From Acidilobaceae archaeon (GTDB lineage: Archaea > Thermoproteota > Thermoprotei_A > Sulfolobales > Acidilobaceae): 10,935 nt of DNA. Under the pieces are notes generated by a model. That model had not been told where the DNA came from, searched no databases, and was given only the letters and a program-made list of their open reading frames with translations. Both the position numbers and the translations under genes were made by a program. The stretch lies in contig JALWGG010000156.1 of the NCBI GenBank assembly GCA_027013765.1, forward strand, positions 1 to 10,935. The letters run 5' to 3'. This document shows positions 5,027 through 10,935 of this stretch, piece by piece. Position 1 is the first letter of the stretch. Each line of letters begins with the position of its first letter.

Positions 5027-5755
5027 TTACTCTAGGACCTCTATGTTGATTGATTTCCTTGTCCTCCTCTTTCCCATCCTAGTTATGCCCACGTCTTCGT
5101 GTTCAAGCCTACCCACTCTCACCTTGAACTTCTTCTTTAATCCTTTAATTAGTTTCGATGCTGCCCCCTTATTTGTGAAGTATACATTTAACCTGTCTTT
5201 TACCCATATTACATCTACCAGCTGGTCTTGGATCCCCTCCTTGTATATGATCTCGTGAAGAATCGATTCTATATCGTCTGGGGCTTTATGGATCGTGACC
5301 ACGGTATCATACTCGCCGCTAACCCTAACCTTGCATAGTGGGCATATTGACGGTTTAAGCTGGATGAGGACCTCTTCTCCACCTATTATGCTGGCTCCCC
5401 TGTATTTTCCCTCAAGCCTTATATAAACTCGTGTAGACCAATCGGGCTCCGTCAGGAATATGATGTCGCCTACCCTGACTGAGTCTAGAGGCTCGATTGG
5501 CTTCAACTTAGCACTATTATATTCCACGATCTTTACTACAGCCTCTCTGAAGCTATTGGCGGGGGTCCATTTTCCGCCAAGACGGATCCTACCGCAGTAC
5601 CTACATGCCTCCACCCTAATCCTACGCTCTATATATGCTACTCCGTAAACCTTGGAGAAGCACTTTGGGCATAAACCCTTGATGAGGACCTCGGTTGGGG
5701 CACCGCACCTTGCACACACGTATCTAGCCATTACCTTCCCCATTATGTCATGCAA
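5027..5755 (-). CDS. NMD3-related ribosome maturation/export factor homolog
   Basis: Archaeal NMD3 homolog, up to 242 aa. The zinc-binding N-terminal part has four CxxC pairs: Cys14/17, Cys29/32, Cys51/54 and Cys138/141 (from TTG 5755), with the family-typical CPLCKVRVSGEYDTVVTIH. The C-terminal half ends in a basic region (LIKGLKKKF, RMGKRRTRKS) suited to rRNA. In eukaryotes NMD3 binds the 60S subunit as an export adaptor; archaea lack nuclear export, so a late large-subunit assembly or anti-association role is inferred. The protein is compact and lacks the long eukaryotic C-terminal extension. The start is uncertain: TTG 5755 overlaps the upstream gene by 8 bp, while ATG 5743 and ATG 5731 are also in frame. 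The last gives MARYVCARCG, closest to relatives. It is co-transcribed with the upstream cyclase gene. Confidence 0.87.
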   Translation of the reverse strand: MHDIMGKVMARYVCARCGAPTEVLIKGLCPKCFSKVYGVAYIERRIRVEACRYCGRIRLGGKWTPANSFREAVVKIVEYNSAKLKPIEPLDSVRVGDIIFLTEPDWSTRVYIRLEGKYRGASIIGGEEVLIQLKPSICPLCKVRVSGEYDTVVTIHKAPDDIESILHEIIYKEGIQDQLVDVIWVKDRLNVYFTNKGAASKLIKGLKKKFKVRVGRLEHEDVGITRMGKRRTRKSINIEVLE

Positions 5756-6389
5756 GCCTTGCTATGGCCCTCACCGGAGCAGCGCTCCCCCGGGATATCT
5801 TGATCGGTAGTACCGCGAGCTCGAACACCCTGTTAACAACCATCCCCAGGTTACTCATGTTCTCTACTATGACTATAGATTCGGGTAGTAGTATCTTGTG
5901 GACGTTGAAGGGTGCTATATCAGGGCTCGGGGTATCTATCCCGATCCCCTCTACACCCATAGATTTTATCATCTCTGCAACACCATCAGACAGGTAGGGG
6001 TATCTAACCCATTCCTCACCCCTTACAGTGTCCCAGCCAAACCTGAATAGGATGTACCATCCCCTGCCAGGATTGACGTCAAGCCTGTTTAAAGCATCAT
6101 CAACCTCCCTCTCAGCTACAACCTCCCCCGGCTTCTTCTTTGCAAAGTCCAGTGTAACAGCTTTTGCAAAGAATTTTTCAGGCGAGATCTCGTCTATGGT
6201 AGGTGCCCCTTCTATGAAGTGTGCCGGGCTATCCATGTGAGTCCCCGTATGCTCTACCATGAAGATCATGTTACTGTAGTAGCCCTCCTCCTTCAGTGAA
6301 GTCCATCTATGTATAATCGGCTGCGGATAGCCCGGGAATACGGGGGTTTCACGGGATATCTTCATGGTTAGGTCTATAAGCTTAATCAA
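5748..6389 (-). CDS. Cyclase / kynurenine formamidase-like metal-dependent hydrolase
   Basis: 213-aa enzyme of the PF04199 cyclase family (KynB-like), of usual length. It opens with IDLTMKISRETPVFPG. The defining metal motif HTGTHMDSPAHF (residues 47-58) supplies His47, His51, Asp53 and His57. GIDTPSPD (150-157), His164 and Glu177 (VEN) complete the known active-site pattern. Family members hydrolyse N-formylkynurenine or other amides or lactones. With no tryptophan-catabolism genes nearby the substrate cannot be named, so no gene symbol is given. The start is TTG 6389; no other start lies between it and an upstream stop at 6405-6407. A GGTG at 6398-6401 is eight bases ahead. Its stop overlaps the start region of NMD3, which puts a metabolic enzyme and a ribosome factor in one transcript. 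Confidence 0.93.
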   Translation of the reverse strand: MIKLIDLTMKISRETPVFPGYPQPIIHRWTSLKEEGYYSNMIFMVEHTGTHMDSPAHFIEGAPTIDEISPEKFFAKAVTLDFAKKKPGEVVAEREVDDALNRLDVNPGRGWYILFRFGWDTVRGEEWVRYPYLSDGVAEMIKSMGVEGIGIDTPSPDIAPFNVHKILLPESIVIVENMSNLGMVVNRVFELAVLPIKISRGSAAPVRAIARLA

Positions 6390-6415
6390 CCCATCTACAC
6401 CATGCTACTATTCCC

Positions 6416-6428
6416 TTTTAATATATAT
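6416..6428 (-). promoter_or_regulatory. TATA box for the cyclase-nmd3 transcript
   Basis: The - strand reads ATATATATTAAAA, centred at about 6422. The predicted transcription start is about 6396, leaving a leader of only a few bases before TTG 6389, so initiation may be nearly leaderless. Confidence 0.55.
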
Positions 6429-6437
6429 GGCCTTTAA

Positions 6438-6447
6438 AATAATTGCG
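6438..6447 (-). terminator. Possible T-rich terminator of the ECF operon
   Basis: The - strand reads AATTATTTTA about 80 bases after the stop of the ECF T gene. It is the only T-rich stretch in the 133-bp gap and a plausible archaeal termination site, just before the next promoter. No hairpin is needed or obvious. Confidence 0.3.
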
Positions 6448-6522
6448 CTCTCCGATCGAATCTTCCAACCATAATCAAGTAGACTGGGCTTTGTTGCAGC
6501 GTTATTCCAGAGGACCTAGACG

Positions 6523-7233
6523 TCATATTAATTTTATAATTATACTCGCTATTACGGAGAATGTAAGCACTGTGACTAGTGGTATGGCGTCCCTAATGCT
6601 GCCTAGGCTGCCTATAATAGTCCTCCTAGACGCCCTATACCCCCTACTCTGTAGTGAGACTGCTATGCCCTCAGCCCTCCTGAGGCTTGTCAGGGTTACT
6701 GGGACTAGTGTATGGTAGACGGGCTTCCCTAACAGTCTTTGGGCGGCGAGTGCCTCAGCCAGGTCCTCTATAACCTGTGGCGATGTCCTGTAGAATAGGG
6801 TTAATAGGTCGTGGAGGATCGGTGATCCCCTGACTAGGATTGCTAGCCTAAGCGGGTTCGTTGTTGCAAATGTTATTAGTGTTGCCGACGCTAGCCCGTA
6901 TACTCTTAGTGTAAGTATGAGGATCCTCTCCAACCAAGCATTTGTTAATGGCTTGTAGGGTGATAATAAGGCTGCTGCTATTAGTATCGACACTGCCGGT
7001 ATTGACGCTGTTATTGCTGCATGCCTAGAGAGCCACTTAGGCGCTATTATATGCAGGTATAATACATAGAGCATCATAGAAGATACAAGCAATACACTAT
7101 TGTAGTATAATAGCAGTACCCATAGAATTACTAAACTAAGGACCTTTACACCCGCATGGGCTCTATAGAGTATACTATCCTCCTCCTCATACGCTAGTAC
7201 CCTTACAACCCTTTGCAGGATCCCATAAATCAC
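6523..7233 (-). CDS. ECF transporter T component (EcfT/CbiQ-like transmembrane protein)
   Basis: 236-aa membrane protein, the coupling subunit of an energy-coupling factor importer. About five hydrophobic segments (residues 29-64, 73-92, 103-125 and 218-236 are clear) surround a cytosolic amphipathic region. This carries the coupling-helix signature AEGIAVSLQSRGYRASRR, with the Ala-Arg-Gly triplet of EcfT proteins that docks into the ATPases. The start is GTG 7233, overlapping the TGA of the ATPase gene as GTGA, and a perfect GGAGGTG lies at 7244-7250. It is the last gene of the S-A-T operon. It lacks any fused domain. Confidence 0.9.
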   Translation of the reverse strand: MIYGILQRVVRVLAYEEEDSILYRAHAGVKVLSLVILWVLLLYYNSVLLVSSMMLYVLYLHIIAPKWLSRHAAITASIPAVSILIAAALLSPYKPLTNAWLERILILTLRVYGLASATLITFATTNPLRLAILVRGSPILHDLLTLFYRTSPQVIEDLAEALAAQRLLGKPVYHTLVPVTLTSLRRAEGIAVSLQSRGYRASRRTIIGSLGSIRDAIPLVTVLTFSVIASIIIKLI

Positions 7234-8492
7234 TCCCTATAGACACCTCCACACTCAACCCTGTAAACCGTGTCTGCTATTGATGCTAGTAGCTTGTCAT
7301 GGGATGCGGCGATTATAGTGTAGCCATCATCGGCTAGGTTGGATAGGGTATTGAGAACTATATCCTTGTTTAGGGGGTCCAATGCATGGGTTGGCTCGTC
7401 GAGCAACAGTATCCTAGCCCCGCTCGATACAATAACTGCTAGGGCTGCCAGCTGCGTCTCACCACTACTTAAAGACATTATTGGCCTGTCCAATAGGTCC
7501 TCCACGGGAAGGCTCGGGGGAGCGTCGACCTCATCCCTTAGAGTTGGCCTGCTAAAGACTAGCAGGGGGTTGGAGGGTAGGTATGCTCTCCTACCTCTAG
7601 CAACCACTCTACCCTTGAGGGGTTTCATTATACCGGAGAGGAGCCTTAGTAAAGTGGTCTTCCCACAGCCATTAGGACCTATAAGTGCCACGAGCTCCCC
7701 GCTCCTAGCCTCAACGTTTACATCCCTTAAGATAGGATCGGAGCCCGGGTATGCTACGTCAACCCCTATAGCCCTCAGGGAGACAACGCCCGGCCTCCTC
7801 TCTCCCCGGGTTACAGAGGGCTTGTATACGTATATTCCCTTCCTGATAGTCTTTCTGACAATATAGGACCTGTCAGATATTGATGCAATCCTAGAGTCGT
7901 GCGTTGCTATTAGAAGCCCTATGCCCTTCCTCTTAAGTATCTCGATAACATCAATCACAATGCTGGCAGCCGATTCATCAAGGTGCCCTGTAGGCTCATC
8001 CAACAAGAGGTATCTTGAGCCGCAACTTATAACGCCGGCTATAGCGGTTCTCTGGAGTAGCCCACTACTCAATAGAGGAGTGGACTTATCCTCCATTCCT
8101 ATCAACCCGGTCATTTGTAAGGCGTTACGCGCCCTATACTCAACCATGCCTGGCGGCAGGCCAGCCATTGAGGGGCATAGTGTTGCTTCATGTAGAACCG
8201 TGACACCAACAACTTGTATTGACGGGTCTGGCTGCATGTAGACTATCCTGCTGGGATCTACACCTCCACTTAGCCTATGCCCCTCAACCTCTATGAGCCC
8301 CTTCACGTTAGCCTTGTAGTATGAGGGTATGAGGCCTGATACTGCCCTCAGGATCGTTGTCTTGCCGCCACCATTAGGCCCCGTTAAAGCTATTACTTCA
8401 CCCCGCTCTACATCCAGGTTTACACCTTCTACACCCACCGCCCCGTTATCATAGATCACCGTTAATCCTCGAACCCTGATCATTCTCTCCAA
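7230..8492 (-). CDS. ECF transporter ATPase, two fused ABC domains
   Basis: 420-aa cytosolic protein with two tandem nucleotide-binding domains, replacing the separate EcfA/EcfA' pair. Domain 1: Walker A GPNGGGKTT (38-46), Q-loop Gln87, signature LSSGLLQR (141-148), Walker B LLLDEP with Glu166, D-loop GHLD, switch His198. Domain 2: Walker A GPNGCGKTT (272-280), signature LSSGETQ (341-347), Walker B with Glu366, D-loop HALD, His398. Both catalytic glutamates and histidines are present. Oddities are that the second Q-loop glutamine is replaced by Ser307 (AYLPSNPL) and that both signatures read SSG instead of SGG. It powers uptake by the neighbouring S and T subunits. The start may be TTG 8492 (GGGTG four bases ahead) or ATG 8483, which forms an ATGA overlap with the stop of the S gene. 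Confidence 0.94.
   Translation of the reverse strand: MERMIRVRGLTVIYDNGAVGVEGVNLDVERGEVIALTGPNGGGKTTILRAVSGLIPSYYKANVKGLIEVEGHRLSGGVDPSRIVYMQPDPSIQVVGVTVLHEATLCPSMAGLPPGMVEYRARNALQMTGLIGMEDKSTPLLSSGLLQRTAIAGVISCGSRYLLLDEPTGHLDESAASIVIDVIEILKRKGIGLLIATHDSRIASISDRSYIVRKTIRKGIYVYKPSVTRGERRPGVVSLRAIGVDVAYPGSDPILRDVNVEARSGELVALIGPNGCGKTTLLRLLSGIMKPLKGRVVARGRRAYLPSNPLLVFSRPTLRDEVDAPPSLPVEDLLDRPIMSLSSGETQLAALAVIVSSGARILLLDEPTHALDPLNKDIVLNTLSNLADDGYTIIAASHDKLLASIADTVYRVECGGVYRE
7244..7250 (-). promoter_or_regulatory. Shine-Dalgarno GGAGGTG of the ECF T gene
   Basis: A perfect match to the 16S tail complement on the - strand, ten bases before GTG 7233, inside the end of the ATPase gene. It shows that the T component has its own initiation signal although the genes overlap. 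Confidence 0.6.
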
Positions 8493-9229
8493 CCAGCACC
8501 CTCGACTGCCCCACCATAGGCCTTTACAACTGATGACACCACGAACACTGCTATAACCGAGCCGACGAGCATCTGCCCTATATTAACCGGGATCTCTGCC
8601 GCAGCCGATATACCGTAGCCGAGGATTATTGCTTCATATAGGAAGTATCCTGCCACCATCTCAAGGCCTCCTAGAAGCATTCCAACGACCATAGCGGCGG
8701 TATACCCACTCTCCCTTCCAGCATATATTATGACGAGGGCTACAACAACCGCTAGAATAGTCCACATGATGCCTGGAATCTTGAATGAGAATGTCTTCCC
8801 CCAGAGGTTTAGTATAGTCTCGCCGCCATAGACCCCACCATATATAACCATGCCAGCCACAAGTATACCAACGCCCACCACTAGAGCCAGCACCGGTGTA
8901 AACCAGCTAATACGTGCATACCTTGCTAGTACCCTATAGAGGCTCCCTACAATAAATCCCTCGACAGCCTTGATCACAAGCGTCCCAGGGGCATACTGCT
9001 GGTAGCCCAGGTACACGTCTGCAAGGCTACTTCCAAGCCCTCCAGCAATCATACCAACCATAGGGCCCCCTAGTATGGCTGCAGTATACACCATAGACTC
9101 GCCCAGGTTGAAGTAGCCGCCCGTTATCGGGGTTTCGATAGCTATGAGTGTTGCAGCAAATACCAGGACTGTAAACACTGCGGAAAGCGCCAGGCCCCTG
9201 GGACCTAACCCCCCCACCAGCCACACCAA
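8480..9229 (-). CDS. ECF transporter S component (substrate-binding membrane protein)
   Basis: Up to 249 aa, very hydrophobic, with about six to eight membrane segments. The N-terminal helix ALSAVFTVLVFAATLIA has the small-residue AxxxA-type pattern by which S components contact EcfT. It is followed by GGYFNLGESMVYTAAIL (37-53), GLGSSLADVYLGY (64-76) and APGTLVIKAVEGFIVG (80-95). This is the pattern of the ECF-ribofla_trS/UPF0397-like group. A late AAAEIPVNIGQMLVGSVIA also matches. The middle (about 108-175) carries an extra segment with GGVYGGE, making it longer than common 180-200 aa S components. Substrate cannot be read from the sequence; a vitamin or cofactor precursor is the family expectation, and no riboswitch is visible. 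TTG 9229 has no ribosome site, but GGTG at 9224-9227 is six bases before an in-frame GTG 9217, which is the better start if the leader begins at about 9237. Confidence 0.88.
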   Translation of the reverse strand: MVWLVGGLGPRGLALSAVFTVLVFAATLIAIETPITGGYFNLGESMVYTAAILGGPMVGMIAGGLGSSLADVYLGYQQYAPGTLVIKAVEGFIVGSLYRVLARYARISWFTPVLALVVGVGILVAGMVIYGGVYGGETILNLWGKTFSFKIPGIMWTILAVVVALVIIYAGRESGYTAAMVVGMLLGGLEMVAGYFLYEAIILGYGISAAAEIPVNIGQMLVGSVIAVFVVSSVVKAYGGAVEGAGWRE

Positions 9230-9256
9230 GTTATAGTAAGGTGCTCATGAGCTAGA

Positions 9257-9268
9257 GATTTATATTAG
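9257..9268 (-). promoter_or_regulatory. TATA box of the ECF operon
   Basis: The - strand reads CTAATATAAATC, centred at about 9263. Transcription should start at about 9237, in the 56-bp gap after the 195-aa gene, so the S-A-T operon can be expressed independently of it. Confidence 0.5.
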
Positions 9269-9285
9269 GCGGATTTAACCTGTAT

Positions 9286-9873
9286 TTACAATACGGGTTT
9301 TAATGATATCTCCACACCCGAACTAGTAGCCTTAGAATACAACCTGTAAACCCTCCCAGAGGATATGAGCAGATTACATCCTCTACAAGATAGCGAGAGC
9401 GAATATGCAGATGCTATGATATTGTATAGATAATATGCTGCTAGCCTGCTAAGCTGATCCGGGACACAGCCCCTCCTCCTAGACAAATACAGGTTGACCA
9501 GGGACTGTACAACAGTTAATGCTGCACCAACCACGCCAAGGGCAACCGCGACAACGTTGCCAGTCACCCCACCAAGCACCAGCGCAGCTGCTGTGAATAC
9601 GTTAAATAGGACTTCGAGTCCATGGTACCTAGATATACAGCATATCGCCTCAGCAACATCATTGAGAGAAACATCTACACTTTCACCACGTATTGGAATA
9701 GTCATTTCCACAACATTCCCTAGAGGCCCCTTGATATCAAATCCCATGACACCTACATTACTACTGTACATTATCCTGAACCCTATGTTGCTCTTGAGCA
9801 GCCATGCCCCGGGCTGTAATAGTAGTTTGGCCCCTCTACACTTCAGGTCCTCAACACCATTAACGTATTTCAT
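9286..9873 (-). CDS. Hypothetical membrane protein with central hydrophobic hairpin
   Basis: 195 aa; I recognise no family. Residues 1-80 look soluble and beta-rich (GFRIMYSSNVGVMGFDIKGP, then VVEMTIPIRGESVDVSLND). Residues 89-130 form a hydrophobic hairpin (FNVFTAAALVLGGVTGNVVA and VALGVVGAALTVVQSLVNLY) followed by the positive SRRR, which predicts both termini in the cytoplasm. Residues 137-195 are again soluble. Six cysteines are present: C12, C78-C79, C136, C163 and C166. Two lie in a CRGC motif that resembles the earlier CRGAK; a metal site is possible but not shown. The start is ATG 9873, with an in-frame stop two codons upstream and no Shine-Dalgarno. It precedes the ECF operon on the same strand by 56 bp and is divergent from the TM-helix protein. 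A role in the same uptake system is only a positional suggestion. Confidence 0.72.
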   Translation of the reverse strand: MKYVNGVEDLKCRGAKLLLQPGAWLLKSNIGFRIMYSSNVGVMGFDIKGPLGNVVEMTIPIRGESVDVSLNDVAEAICCISRYHGLEVLFNVFTAAALVLGGVTGNVVAVALGVVGAALTVVQSLVNLYLSRRRGCVPDQLSRLAAYYLYNIIASAYSLSLSCRGCNLLISSGRVYRLYSKATSSGVEISLKPVL

Positions 9874-9904
9874 AATTCAGGGCTAATAGGCATGTGGATC
9901 CGAT

Positions 9905-9945
9905 GATAAGCATATATACTAGTTTAATGCATCCTGTATATAGAT
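9905..9945. promoter_or_regulatory. Divergent promoter between the 195-aa gene and the TM-helix gene
   Basis: CATATATAC at 9911-9919 is nearly symmetric and can serve both directions, predicting starts at about 9941 (+) and about 9889 (-). The + start leaves a 22-base leader containing GGGTGAT. A second box, TGTATATAG at 9935-9943, would start transcription at about 9965, past ATG 9963, so it is less likely for that gene. Confidence 0.45.
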
Positions 9946-9948
9946 AAT

Positions 9949-9955
9949 GGGTGAT
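9949..9955 (+). promoter_or_regulatory. Shine-Dalgarno GGGTGAT deciding the TM-helix gene start
   Basis: GGGTGAT matches seven bases of GGAGGTGAT with one G:U-type substitution and lies seven bases before ATG 9963. The in-frame GTG at 9951 is inside this site and is unlikely to be the start. Confidence 0.55.
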
Positions 9956-9962
9956 TAAGGGG

Positions 9963-10793
9963 ATGCCTTCGATAGGTGCACAGCTAGAGCAGGTAGCATC
10001 AGACATCATAGGGTATCTACCGAACCTGATAGGAGCGATCTTGATACTAGCAGCTGGCTATTTCATCGGAGATATCGTTGGTAGAGCCGTCAATAGGATT
10101 GTTGATAAACTAGTAGAAAAACCAATTGAAAAGACAGAGATAGGAAGAAGGTATAAGGAGAGCGGCCTGGATCTCTCGGACATTACGGGAGGAATCGCAA
10201 AAGCGTTCATATTCGTTATAGCACTGATGATAGCACTTCCAGTACTCAATCTGGGAGGAAGGCCGGAACAGATCCTAACATCCATAGTATACTACCTACC
10301 TAAACTACTTGGAGGAATAATAATAATTGTATACGGCCTGCTACTTGTAGGCCTACTAGCAGACTTTATAGGAGCCGGCATACTGGCAGGCATCACCTCT
10401 GGAAACGAGTTCGTGGCCACACTTATAAAGAACACTATCCACATAGGCCTGATAGCAGTCATAATAACTATTGCACTAGACCTCATGCAACTGAGAGGAG
10501 AACTTGTGTACCCACTAATACTAGGATTCATAATCATAGGCTTAGGAATAGTTGTAGGCAACTCTATAATAGACCCGCTAGAGAGGGAGGAATCGTTCAA
10601 AGCATTTGCCCCATACGCGAAATTCATAGTATATATAGTCTTCATAATGGTGGGCCTAGCAGCAGTCTTCTCCAACTTCCCCGGGACAAGCAGGGTGATC
10701 GATACAATAGGCCTAGGCATAGCTATTGCATTCGGCATAATGTTGATCCCACTAGTATACAGGCTTGCCAAGCAGATCAGCCAGCAATCCTAG
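9963..10793 (+). CDS. MscS-related membrane protein made of conserved TM-helix repeats
   Basis: 276 aa from ATG 9963 (280 aa from GTG 9951). It carries the conserved TM helix repeat (PF05552 type) seen at the N-terminus of some MscS-like channels. The first copy is LPNLIGAILILAAGYFIGDI plus VGRAVNRIV, residues about 23-51 (280-aa numbering). A second, clearly related copy is LPKLLGGIIIIVYGLLLVGL plus LADFIGAGI, about 116-144. Further hydrophobic segments lie at 82-99, 160-178, 186-207, 224-241 and 249-272. The beta-domain and C-terminal cytoplasmic cage of true MscS are missing, and the protein ends with a short basic tail, so mechanosensitive gating cannot be assumed. It uses more A-rich codons (ATA, CTA, GGA, GCA) than its neighbours, which may reflect expression level or different ancestry. 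It is a single gene with its own promoter. Confidence 0.85.
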   Translation: MPSIGAQLEQVASDIIGYLPNLIGAILILAAGYFIGDIVGRAVNRIVDKLVEKPIEKTEIGRRYKESGLDLSDITGGIAKAFIFVIALMIALPVLNLGGRPEQILTSIVYYLPKLLGGIIIIVYGLLLVGLLADFIGAGILAGITSGNEFVATLIKNTIHIGLIAVIITIALDLMQLRGELVYPLILGFIIIGLGIVVGNSIIDPLEREESFKAFAPYAKFIVYIVFIMVGLAAVFSNFPGTSRVIDTIGLGIAIAFGIMLIPLVYRLAKQISQQS

Positions 10794-10935
10794 ACCCCAA
10801 CCATATGCAATTTTTCAATAACCCTCCTGTAAAATACAACAGTTTTTTCCAGCGCACTGATATACACATACTCATTAGGGCCATGCACGTTCCCCCCGAG
10901 GGGCCCATAGTCGATGCTCTCCACACCCTCAGGAG
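10790..10935 (-). CDS. M20-family metallopeptidase (ArgE/DapE/CPG2-like), C-terminal end
   Basis: Partial gene that runs off the right edge; the visible 47 residues are its C-terminus. They read PEGVESIDYGPLGGNVHGPN, then EYVYISALEKTVVFYRRVIE, then KLHMVGV and the stop. The block GP-GG-x-x-H-GPNEYV is the last metal-binding motif of M20 peptidases, with the histidine as zinc ligand, followed by the usual final helix. Relatives include acetylornithine deacetylase, succinyl-diaminopimelate desuccinylase and carboxypeptidase G2; the substrate cannot be told from this end. Its TAG shares the palindromic CTAG (10790-10793) with the TAG of the convergent membrane protein gene. Confidence 0.88.
   Translation of the reverse strand, partial: PEGVESIDYGPLGGNVHGPNEYVYISALEKTVVFYRRVIEKLHMVGV

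Noticed and set aside
6390..6522. Hidden small gene or RNA between the cyclase and ECF T genes
   Set aside because: Only a 12-codon frame is present; the gap holds a T-rich stretch and the cyclase promoter.
7339..7866. + strand frame of 175 codons opposite the ECF ATPase
   Set aside because: The opposite strand encodes a complete Walker A/B ABC domain; this is its shadow.
9494..9886. + strand frame of about 130 codons opposite the 195-aa gene
   Set aside because: Low-complexity Thr/Pro/Ala/Ser product with no motif. The - strand frame has a coherent soluble-hairpin-soluble layout.
9898..9910. C/D box sRNA (CGATGATA resembling a C box)
   Set aside because: No matching D and D'/C' boxes at proper spacing; the interval is better explained as a divergent promoter.
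10292..10771. Long - strand frame opposite the TM-helix gene
   Set aside because: It is the mirror of a real gene with conserved repeats; composition (Ile/Met/Pro/Ser-rich, no motif) and lack of a ribosome site argue against coding.

Overview
The window looks like a chromosomal segment from a hyperthermophilic crenarchaeon, probably Desulfurococcales-like. This is inferred from heavy AGG/ATA/CTA codon use, frequent TTG and GTG starts, A/T-rich TATA boxes, crenarchaeal-style NMD3 and AdoMet decarboxylase proteins, and a stomatin/NfeD pair. I see no rRNA, tRNA, CRISPR array, transposon or prophage gene. Gene density is high, and fifteen coding regions are called, including two partial ones at the window edges and a 58-residue gene in an otherwise empty gap.

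Layout. On the + strand at the left edge are the end of a stomatin (SPFH) gene and then its partner, an NfeD/STOPP membrane serine protease (395-1804). Next, on the - strand, comes a two-gene unit: a degenerate nucleoside-phosphorylase-fold protein and a 67-residue helical protein whose 3' end overlaps nfeD by 35 bp. Divergently from that unit runs a pyruvoyl decarboxylase of the AdoMetDC/ArgDC family (polyamine synthesis). A very GC-rich double palindrome follows it in a convergent gap. Then, all on the - strand, come a MarC-like membrane protein with a metallo-beta-lactamase hydrolase directly downstream, a 58-aa helical protein with its own promoter, and a cyclase/kynurenine-formamidase-like enzyme overlapping NMD3 (60S-type ribosome export/maturation factor homolog).

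From 9229 down to 6523 lies a complete ECF-type uptake transporter in the order S component, double ATPase, T component, with overlapping genes. It is a vitamin- or cofactor-type importer of unknown substrate. Just upstream is an unrecognised 195-aa membrane protein. Divergent from that is an MscS-related membrane protein made only of TM-helix repeats. It ends in a shared CTAG stop with the C-terminal end of an M20-family metallopeptidase on the - strand.

Translation signals are unusually consistent: many genes have a GGTG-containing Shine-Dalgarno site (pairs with the 16S tail, often with one G:U) about 6-10 bases before the start. This resolves several starts and shows that two GTG codons that look like starts (2841 and 9951) are part of the ribosome binding site. 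I found no convincing undescribed multi-gene system. The best leads are the catalytically degenerate phosphorylase homolog, the 195-aa orphan beside the ECF operon, and the two small helical proteins.
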